DNA from: Chamaea fasciata
Taxonomy: Eukaryota; Chordata; Aves; Passeriformes; Sylviidae
Length of the DNA: 64,000 nucleotides
Direction of reading: 5' to 3'
Assembly (NCBI GenBank): GCA_029207755.1
Contig: JARCOQ010000006.1
Location: 6,540,013-6,604,012, forward strand
The stretch's first letter is position 1, and each line of letters starts with the position of its first letter. The translations under genes and the position numbers were made by a program. This document shows, in pieces, positions 21,928 to 61,438 of this stretch. Below the pieces are notes generated by a model. The model did no database searches. It saw only the letters and a program-made list of their open reading frames with translations, and had not been told where the DNA came from.

Positions 21928-24900
21928 TCTGTTAAGAACCCCACTCACAACCCTTTTCCCCATATTCTGTTGCATCTTTCATCCCTGTGCAAAGCCACAC
22001 TGTTTCCAAGCCAGGAATAAATTTTGAAACAGATCTGAACCTTTAAACAGTCTTGCCATAAAATAGGCAAAGAAGAGATTTTGTTTGAACAAAGCATTCC
22101 TGAGTATCACATCATAGAAATGAATTTTAATGACAGTTTAAAAGATAACACATGCGTCTGAGAAGGCACTGAAGGTTTGTGACTTCTGCATTTTCCAAGA
22201 ATGACTGTGCTTGTAGAGGGAAATGAATGGGGTAAACCAAAATATAGAAACAGAAAAATACAGAAATATTAAAAGTCTGAAGTGGTACACTGCCTTTTTT
22301 CTAAACACACACACCCACCTAAACCAAATAAAACCAACCTCAACCGCTCAAAAAGCTCCAACAAAAAGACCCCTTCCTCCCCAAACTCAAGCCAGTTTTA
22401 AAAAAATCAATATGGAAAGTATTTGAGCTTGTTAAGAAATCAAGGAAAAAAGCTTGATTGCACCAAAAAGCAGCTGAAAAAAATATTTTCCCTTATTATT
22501 ATAATGTTAAAACCTGTTCCTCTCAGAGAAGTGACTCTCTCTTGAAAGGCCAGTGCTGGTGAACTGAAATCACATCAGAACTGCCAAAACACTGCCCTGG
22601 GCACCAGAACCACAGATTGGTTAAAGTGGTTCCAGGGGAAATGACAGAAGTCCTGAGATGTTCCCTTACATGTGTCAAACACACTGTAACTTGACTTACT
22701 ACAAACAAGGAATCCAAACTATCTGCAATCAGTGTGGTTTGTCCCATCTCCAAATGCTCCTATTACTGCTTGGACTCTGTTTTAAATAATGCGGTAGAAA
22801 CCCTATGGAACAAAATTTATCTGATGCATAAATACACTGCATTGTCTCTTCAAAAGTATCACAGATCTTGAACTGCACAGGACTATTTTAACTTCAATCC
22901 ATATTCTGCATTTGCTGCATAGAAAAGCAGCAGTTCTTGCTATTTCAGAACCATCAGCAAATTTCAAATATGTCTCTATTATATGGAATCACACTGTGGG
23001 AACAGCAGGGTTAAACAGTTTCAGAGCAATAACAAAAAGCACTAAGCATTTTAAGCTCTGTAAAATGTGTAAACAGCACAGCAAATACTAAAATAATATG
23101 CATTTTATAAAGTTCTTTAAAAATTCTGTGACATATAGGAAAGGCACAAGAACAAAGAGCAGAAAAGAAATAGTTGCTATAATGCCTACTAGTAAAGATT
23201 TAAATCATTATCGATTATTGTGGGGTAACTTGTTCATAAAATAAAATACCTTCTGGGAAAAATATCACATTAAATTGTTCTGAGTATAGCAGTGAAAAAC
23301 ACAAGAAACAAAAGATGAATTCAAACTGGAAACCAGGCACATATTTTACCAGTGAGGAAACAGATTCTGTGTGTCATGATGATGTTTTTCTGACAGATGT
23401 GCTTGAACCAAACAGCCCTGGATTGTAAATAGTTTTGAGACGTAACATCCAAAATCAGGACACTGGAGATCTGTTGCCACTGGCTCTTTTGGAAGGCATT
23501 ACATTACAGAGAAGACTTTTTACACAGAACAGAAATGGCAGGACATGAAAATCCTGGTGACTCAGACAGTAACTGTTACAGCAGGACCCTGGCTACTCGT
23601 GCTGTGGAGTTGTCAGTGGATCCTGGAAAGGGGACAGCACAGAGGGAGAGTGTTTTGCAAATAGGGTGGAAGAAAAAGGATATTGTGTCTGTTTGAAGCA
23701 TCCTTGATTTGAAAGTGACTATGGGAAGTTTTTGAGAATGTCCCAAATACCAAGACTCAATTACTTAAGGACAGAGAAGGGTGATAGGAAGGTTCCTCTA
23801 ATAGTGGGAGCAGCCCCTCTAACTACTTGGAGCAGATGAAGCTGTGAGGTGGCATTTTTAATCTATGGTATTTTAACAGATGCTCCATTCTGGTGTATCT
23901 AATGGGATTTGCACAAAGTTTTAGAACATTCCAGAAACTTGTTCTATGTGACATCATGTTTTAACACAGATCTTTTCACCTGAGCATGATTTTCACATAT
24001 ACCTTGAGATGTTAGTTTGAAATAATATTTTTAAAATAGCCACCCAAAGTTTCAGTGTTACGTTTACTGGCCCAAAGATTCTTGCCTTCTTTAGCCAAGA
24101 CAAGACTGGCACCAGCACTCTGATTTCTTTTCATGGTGTTCCTGGAGATATAAGATGTGGAGGGAAAGAATTAAGCGAAACACTTTATTCAGATAAAAAT
24201 TTACTCCAGCATCTCACACCCTCAAACGCAGAGATCACAGGTGATGTTATTTATGGTTTCCCAGGGCAAAGAAACCAGTCATTATCCTTTGCTAATTGGT
24301 TTAGAACAAGGGAGGTATTTCTGGAAGTGGCAGCTGCTAATCTTACTTCAGTGAGGAATTCTTAATTTCACCTCCTCAGAAGAAGGTTCCAGAGACACAG
24401 GGAGTACGTTTTGGCCAAGGGTTGGATCATTTCTCTCCTAACAGGGCAGGTGGCATTCTTTCCAATTATTATAAAAATTAGGTGTGTCAAAGAAGGTCTG
24501 TTATTCACTGAAAGAGCAAAACAGCAATTCAGCCGTAGCCTCTGGGCTTTTCTCCATATCTGGTAGTTAAACTGAATCATTAGGTGTCCTATAACACCAG
24601 CACCCTGTTTATTCACTGTTTTTTGAAGTAGGATATTGCACAACTGAAGTCAGATAGCTTGCAATGGATGTGACAGTGACATTCAAAGAAAACAGATGCC
24701 ACAAAGCCCGAATCATTATAGGCTATGTATATCTGAGATCAACATTTGCAAAGTGCTGCTGGAAAAGAAAAGCCAGCAGATTGGCATCAGCAACATCAGA
24801 TCTCATCTGTTCTTCCGTGTCTGACCATCTAACAAGATAGGATCACTCGCTCAATGGTATTTGTCCCATTCCAAGGTTGTTCCTGCTGGAGCTGGCCGTG

Positions 24901-26426
24901 TCTCAGCTCCCACACACAAAAGTTGGCAGCGCAGCTGCTCCAGGCACCTTCTCTACCCAGAGGATGGGCAAGTTGCAAATGCCCTGAGGGCAAGATCCAT
25001 ATACAGACTCCCAGCCTGTTTGGCTCAAGCCTCATGCTGACTCCAGGAAAGAGCCAGGGGCTGCAATATTCCTGAGATAGGAATGTGACACTGGACTCAG
25101 TTGGTCAGAGCTGGGGGTTCTTCTCCTCCCCTCCATAGCAGACCTCCCCATTCTGCTCAGGGGCTGCAGCTGGCACACACAGCACAAGATGCTGCTGCTG
25201 CTTCTCTTGCTCCAGCAGCCGTCCATGGAGATGCTGTCCTGGTGCATCCCCCACCACCCAGCCTGAATTCTTCTCCATTTCCTATGGTGGAAGTCAGCCC
25301 TGCAAACTGATATTCCTTATGGCCACAAATAGGAACAAATAATTTCATGAGCTCCTGTGCACAGAGAAGCAGGACAATGAGACAGTGACTGGAGCATGCA
25401 CAGTTTAAAATAGAAAATCGTGTCACGATCCTCGCGGAGAAAGAGGCTCTTCCCCCACACCACTGATCAAAACAGCTTCCACCGAGGAGCCACCTCAAAA
25501 GGAGGGGGGCCAGCAACAAGCAGCCCGGGGTTCAAACCCTGCCTGTTGGGTTTCTGCTGTCCCAGAGCACTTCTGCCAGCAGGGCACAGAGCTGGTTCCA
25601 GTGGGGATGTTAGCCGGGCATTACAGCACGATGCCAGGATGATGGCCTTCCTGGCAGGAATTAATACAAGACTTTCCTTAGTGACTGGATCCAGAGCAAC
25701 TTGAGCTTTTCTGAGATCGATTTCCCCCTGACCCCTCCAGTATTTAATAAAATATTTCTCTGGTTTGTGTCCCTAAAGCTGCTACTTGAAAGAGGAGACA
25801 TCTCCGTAAGGGGCATGCACAGGCACCCTGAAGAACTTCCCACAGCTCTGCTCCTGGCTCTTCTGAGCAATTTGTCTTGCTGTGCTTTGCAAAGAAAGAA
25901 AAGGAAATTGTCTGTTGGTTTATTATCTGTTTATTTCCATTTGGGGAATTTGTCTATATGATCTTGCTTAATCTCCATGGGTGGGGAACAAAATATTTAA
26001 GTTAGTTAAAGATCTTTTTGTTCTGAGGTGAATAGACCTTATAATCTTTTTCTACTCATTCTTCCTTCTGGCTGTCAGGAAGAATTCCTGGCTGGGAATA
26101 CAGATGATCTCCCTGGGAAAATTTGCTCCTCTGCTCTGTGGAGTAGGTACAACTATTTCCTTAAATGCACAACATAAAATTTAATCTTAAGGGATAGGAA
26201 ATAGTGTGAAAGGAGTAGGTACAGATGTTATCCCCCACTTGACCAGCTTTAGTTTTCCATTTTAGTTTGGGAACCTGAACATCTCAGTGATTTCTCTGCT
26301 CCAGCTGCAGTGTAAGAGATATGACCCGAACACGCAGGACTGTGCTCCAGCATCCAGCACAGCAGCACCAGACCCCTCTGCAGCCCCAACATCAGAAGGA
26401 TCTGAACCTGCAAGTCCAGAGGCCAC
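21928..26426. other. Intergenic sequence, middle part
   Basis: No gene recognised. Several frames up to 120 codons exist around 25.0-25.7 kb on both strands with no resemblance to a known family. Confidence 0.65.
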
Positions 26427-26852
26427 AAAAGTGATCAGAGGGCTGGAGCCCCTCTGTTGTGGAGATAGCCTGAGACAGCTGGGGTGTTTAGCTTGCAGAA
26501 GACTTTGGGGAGACCTTCCAGCACCTTCTAGAATCTAAAGGGGTTACAAAGAAGCTGGAGAGAGACTTTTGACAAGGACAAGAAGTGACGTGACAAGGGG
26601 CAGTGGCTTCAAACCGGCAGAGGGCAGGGTTAGATTGGATATAGGGAAGAAATACTCTACTGTGAGGGTGGGGAGGCCCCGGCACAGGGTGCTCAGAGAA
26701 GCCGTGGCTGCCCCATCCCTGGCAGTGTCCAAGGCCAGGTTGGATGGGGCTTGGAGCAACCTGGGACAGTGGAAGGTGTCCCTGCCCACGGTAGGGGGTT
26801 GGAATGAGATGATCTGCAAGGTCGCTTCCAACCGAACTGTTCTGGTTTGATG
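26427..26852 (+). mobile_element. CR1 LINE 3' fragment, plus orientation
   Basis: The order of segments 'gggctggagcccctctgttg', 'gggcagtggcttcaaaccgg', 'tactgtgagggtggggaggc', 'aaggccaggttggatggggc', 'ggtgtccctgcccacgg' and 'gggttggaatgagatgatct' is that of the avian CR1 3' end. It stops just before the terminal octamer repeats. Divergence is moderate and the left boundary is approximate. Confidence 0.94.
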
Positions 26853-28577
26853 TGGTACGATTCTCAGACTGGATACTAGAGCAGCTTCTTTCTTTTAGAG
26901 CTGAACAATTAACAATCCCAGGAGACTGATCACTTGGTTTCTATAACAGGCACAATTTTTTTCGCTTCCATGTTTGCTAAGTTATTTCTGGTTTCCTCAG
27001 TGCATCTCCCTTTCCATGCCGCCCACCGATGTCGCACATTCCCATCTTTATTAAGAGCAAGCAGCAAGGTGCTGGGTGCAGTTTTGTAACGAAGTCTGGA
27101 TCTCTATCACACAGTACTTCCATGTTAATTTTTTCTTCTTTCACTTTTAAAGCTTCAGTTATTTTAATCTTTTTGAAAGGTAACTGGCTGATAACATTTC
27201 TTAGCTCTACACTGAGGCTTGATCTCATTTTTAATTAGTCAAACCAAACAGCTTTTCTTGTTCAGCAGCCCTTTCTGTTTCTTGTTGTTCTGCTATTTCC
27301 TATTGTTCTTCTTGTGGTGCTACTTATCCTACGGCTGATTTCCTCTGGTTTAGGATACAGATCTCTGATAATTGTAACATGATCAAATAGCAGGATTTTA
27401 TGGTGTAGTCAAAAATACCCAATTCACAACTGTGAGCTCCTCAGTGAAATCAACTTGTTGCCAGCTAGCAGTGAGGACTAATTTTAGGTATTAAGAACTC
27501 CAATGTAGTTTGAGAGCTTCAGTTCAAACTGAGATCAGGACTACATCTCTTAGGACATCCTAGGATTTTTTGTTCAATGCCTAGTTCTCACACTTCTCAC
27601 AAAAGCCAGCTGTAAGGTGGAACTACTTTGTGTTGGCTCTGCAGCTGCTGTGCCAAAAAATCTTCATCCCTCACATCAAACAGTAACTGAACTCTAACTT
27701 CTTGCTCCCTCTCTCGGGCCTTGATTGCAGATTTTTTTTTCCCCTGACTGTGCCAGAGATACTTCTACATACAGAACCTGCCTGGCTCGAAGGGGATGTG
27801 TTAGTGAAGAGAGAAAAAAATCTGCTGTCCTGCTCTGCCTATCCTATATCTCCTTCTAAAACAAAGAGAAAATTGAGCGGCTGAAAACTTCTCAGAGCTT
27901 AGCTAACAGGGCCATGTCTTTAAAATAAATGACTGAATGAAGAAAAATGCTGCCTTTCAGTGTGGCTGATGCATGTTGCAGAACCAACCAGACACCAAAT
28001 CTTTGGAAAAGCATAATGGCAGGGAAATCCTGGTGAATATCTGACCCCCCTCATCATCAAACAAGGAACAGATTCAGTGACTAGAGGAGACTACTGGAAA
28101 ATAGTTTATCTTTTCAAGGATGAGATGAATATCAGACTCAACCAACTATCACGTGGATCATGGCTGGACTTTATTTGGTGTTCAGAATACCTCATTATGG
28201 AACATGAAAAAGCAGGATGGAAAAGTTTTAAATACTCATTTTGTTGTATCAAGTGACCTCTAACGTCCAACAGGACACACAGTGCACATTATCACAGTGT
28301 GGGTCTCAAAGCACTCTCAGTTAAAGTGTTTAGTGTGTTTCCCAAAACATTCTGCTCAGCCTCCCTGAGGCTGAAAAAAAAGCAAGTCAGAGTATTCATT
28401 TTTTTTTTTTTCTGAATAGTGGTCCATTACACATGTTCAAAAGGTTCTTTTTGGCAGATTTCCAGCTGTAATTTTCTCATTCTTCCTGTCCCAAATAAGA
28501 TGATTTTTTTGTTTGTCTGGTTTTTTTTCCTCCAAGGAGTAATTTTATTAGAGAGTAGGAAAGGCCATGGTTATATT

Positions 28578-28611
28578 AAAAAAAAAAAAAACAACCAAAA
28601 CAACCCAAACC
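28578..28611. repeat. A-run followed by A/C-rich stretch
   Basis: Fourteen consecutive A's are followed by caaccaaaacaacccaaacc. Low complexity only. Confidence 0.85.
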
Positions 28612-30628
28612 CTTACCAGTTCATCAGTCTTTAAAGCTTGCAGGAAAATGTTTTGCCTGAGTTTGATATCAGCTTTGCTATTTCCTACCTACAAAATGTG
28701 ACCTCAGCATCCTGAACCCTTCTCATCCTGGAAGAGAATGGAAGTTGAAACAGGTACAAAAACCCCCAGGGCACTGTGAAGAGTTACCTCTCTTCACAAA
28801 GTATCTCTCTTTTCACAATACTGGAAAATCTTTAGCATTTAGAGTAGGGCTTTGGACCACAACAAATAGAAGGAAAGGTTAAGGCAATTCTCATCCTTGG
28901 TGTAACTGTGGAAATCAGAGAAACCTGTCCTGATTCACAATGGGGACAAACTGTTGCTTTCAAACAGGAACACTGCAACCAAAATCCAGAGCCTCAAGTT
29001 GCCTGGAAAGACTGAAAAAACATCACAGTGAAGGATACTGTTAATTTTCAACTCAGCCAGATCTCGAGAGGAAAGTCTTTGCTTTATTAGAGAGCTTCTA
29101 CTATTTCAAATAACTTTATACTTACTCTGAGTCACCTGCTGCTCTTGGTGTGATGTCTGGGGCCACCTGTGAGATGAGCTGTGAACCAACATCTCTGTTG
29201 GATTGGAATCTCAAGGCTGGGAATGCAGCCAGGGAATGCAAAGCAGAGCACCAAGCTGCACCAAAGCAGCCTGTGCCTGCCACCACTGCTGACCCTCATA
29301 CAGCTGGAGGCTTCCAAAGCGCTGGCAGAGCAAGCCTGAGAGCAGCCCAGCAGTTCAGAAGGGCCAGCCAGGAGGCTACAGCTGCCTGTGGCACACAGGC
29401 CTCGCTGCAGTCAGAATGGGCTGTGTGACTGCAGATTTCCTAAGTGAGCAGTCAGAGCTAACAAACAGCTGAAGCTCCCCTACGCTCCTTCTGGAACACT
29501 CCCTTGTAATACACCATCAGGGACTGAGTCCTCATGTTGGCACCTGGCCCTCTGGAATCACACCTCTCATAAACAGAGGCCCTCCTTGTAGGACAGCTGT
29601 TCTCCTCCCATCCCAAACTAGGTTTTTTTGGAGAGTGTAGGTTTCTCCACCACTTTGCTCAGGTCACAGAAATCAAAAAAGGCTGGTCTCAGGAAACCAC
29701 AGCTCTAACTGGTATTTAAGAGAAGCAAAAACAACAATTTCCATGCCCTACAATTGCTGTGCATTTACCACACATTCCCTCAGGTCCAACAGAGATCTAC
29801 TGCTTCTTTCCTGCTTTGGCCTTTTATCAATTTCTGCAAAGTAGGGAAAAGTGAGGCTGCCATGCTCAAAGCTATGCTGGCCCTTCTGCAACGATGCTGT
29901 AAACAGTGCCCCAAAGAAATAGAGGTGCTGTTCCACATGGGTTTGTGTAACACTGCTCCTCAGGGTTACATCCTCCCCTCCTCTGAGCTGAGGGTGCTCC
30001 AACTCTTGCCCCCATGAGAAAGGAAGAGAGAAGTTACTGCATGACTGAAGGCAAATTACCCCAGTTACTAATGTAAATTCTCTCAGTATCTGCCTCCACC
30101 TACTCTTGGTACATTGCAGTTATTCTAAGGAATCATCAAATCTGCCATCTCAGAAAATGCTCAGAGAATGGACCCTTCCCTTCCAGCAGCGAGGGCAGGA
30201 GCACCAGCCCGTGCCAAGCTGGCAGCACTGCAGTAGTCCAGACACACCTGTTCTGAAGCATCAATAATTGATGCCTACTGAAAATAAAACCTTTTCAGAC
30301 ACACCTCCCTGGAAATCCCATGTATTTACACTTTCACAGTGCCTAGTACCAGCAGTTTAGCAATATCTGTGACCTTTAAGTGTTGAACATGAAAAGAAGT
30401 TGTGGTCCTTTGTCTGTGCTTTGCTAGCATTCTTTAAAGCATGAAAAACCCACACCTAACATCGCCCACAACATTTTATTAACAGGAGGGCTCTGGGACA
30501 TGAGGCAGTCTTCGAGGAAGAGACAGAAAAACTCCTGGACTATACTGTTCATATACGAAAAGTTTAAACCAAAAATACTTATTTGACTGAAAAGGTCTGA
30601 AGAATGACATTTATGGTTGCTGTGTGGC

Positions 30629-30689
30629 TTTTTTTTTTTTTTTTTTTGGTTTGCTGGGGCATTTTGGGGTTTTTTTGGTTTGGTTTTCA
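30629..30689. repeat. T-run followed by G/T-rich low-complexity DNA
   Basis: About 19 T's are followed by ggtttgctggggcattttgg and further T/G runs. No retroposon body was recognised. Confidence 0.85.
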
Positions 30690-31770
30690 GTATGTGTTTG
30701 TGTTGTTAGTTTTCTTCTTTTTCTTTTAAATCTTGCAGAACACTGAAAACCACCACTTGGAAATTACACTTCTTTTAAGAGAGGTCACTCTTAAATTCTT
30801 AATTCTTTTTACATGTAAACACAAAACAGCTTTCTAATTTTATATAATCAAGAAATGGAAAACAATTTTTATTAACATGTCTTACATTTACAATCTTTTA
30901 TTAGCTAATCAACATCAACATGCAAAAATAAGCGCTAAATACAAACCTCTACAATATGGTTTTGTTTAACCTACAATGGTTTAATTCTTTTGAAAAGTCA
31001 TAAGGATGTGTTCTGCAGTTGTTAAAATTGAACTATTAGTTTCAGTAATGAATACTATTTAGACCCTAAAATTATGTAATCATCCTGCAAGGCATCTTCA
31101 GAAACTTCGCCCAACACTTAAGAATACCAGCTCATTGTCATGTGAGTACATTCTCAAAGCAAGAAATAAGGCAGTAGCACTAATGATTTCATATTGAACC
31201 CTATGCACATAACTAATAACTTTAGAAGGACTTTAACACTATGGTAGACTGGAAAAGGAACATTTAAACAAGCATTGGATTTTGCCTGAAATGTTCTCAG
31301 TTCTTCTTGATACTTATGTAACCTCCTTAAAATATTTGGGTTTGGAAAAAGACTTCATACTCCTTCAAACCAGTCCCTGTTTGATCCTCCAGAGAAGCCA
31401 CCTTGTGTCAAAGACATCAAAAATATCTTCCCATGGAAATAAGTTACATCATTCATGTTCAGGATTACTTCACCGGAGGATCATAAAGAAGGCAAAGAGG
31501 AGCTTAAAGGAGAACACGTTGGTAGTACTGATATCTTTGATAACAAAAGGGTTTTGGACAATTGTGAAAAAGAGGGAAGAAAAATGGATTTCATTTCAAA
31601 TCTGTTGTAACTTTTCCCCCAGTGCAAGTGTCCATCTTTAAAGAAAGCTATCCTTTAGAAGATGAAAGTACTTTTGAGAAGAGTCCAATTTTTGACCTTA
31701 TGTTACAAAACCTTAACAATCAAAATTTGTTTTTGCGTTTTTTATTCAAGTACAAACTTAAGTCATAATT

Positions 31771-31797
31771 CCTCTCTTCTTTTTTTTTCTTTTTTTT

Positions 31798-31834
<37 letters not shown>

Positions 31835-31839
31835 CCTTT
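31771..31839. repeat. Long T-rich (minus strand A-rich) tract at the MAEA 3' end
   Basis: Almost pure T interrupted by single C's for about 69 bases. On the MAEA sense strand this is an A/G tract that begins 9 bases after an AATAAA hexamer. Confidence 0.95.
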
Positions 31840-32023
31840 CAAGAGTGTTTATTGTTGCTCATTGATCTTTGGTCGCAAGAAACAATAATGCCACCGACAG
31901 GTCTGCTCCCCAAGGTGGCAGGTTTTGCTTCTTTGCCACACATTAAGGCCCCCCCCTTTACAGGGTCTGCCAAGATACACTGTGTCAGAATTCCAGCGGC
32001 ACTTCATCGTGTGTTTTACAGAC
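31840..32023 (-). other. MAEA 3' UTR (minimal extent)
   Basis: This is the stretch between the stop codon and the first AATAAA plus A-tract. The true 3' end may be further left. Confidence 0.5.
31848..31853 (-). other. Candidate MAEA polyadenylation signal AATAAA
   Basis: The hexamer lies about 170 bases past the MAEA stop codon, followed after 9 bases by the A-rich tract. A second AATAAA occurs at 31741-31746. Which one is used cannot be told from sequence; a longer 3' UTR is also possible. Confidence 0.5.

Positions 32024-61438
<29,415 letters not shown>

Larger units (their letters stand above)
26853..31770. other. Intergenic sequence, right part, up to the MAEA 3' end
   Basis: No intact gene recognised. 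A broken coding-like stretch on the minus strand lies at about 26977-27410 (see findings). A-rich and T-rich homopolymer stretches occur at 28578-28611 and 30629-30689. A plus-strand 119-codon frame at 31282-31641 has no recognised family. Confidence 0.65.

Noticed and set aside
27240..27410. Possible RPSA retropseudogene (DLY...PEEI...AAEQEK similarity)
   Set aside because: Similarity stops at a few residues and the preceding RPSA sequence is absent; left as an unidentified decayed region instead.
31282..31641. 119-codon plus-strand frame downstream of MAEA, containing a sequence resembling the PFHGKI zinc motif of UVSSA when reversed
   Set aside because: The resemblance is a few residues only, in the wrong gene neighbourhood, and surrounding residues do not match; no family for the plus frame.
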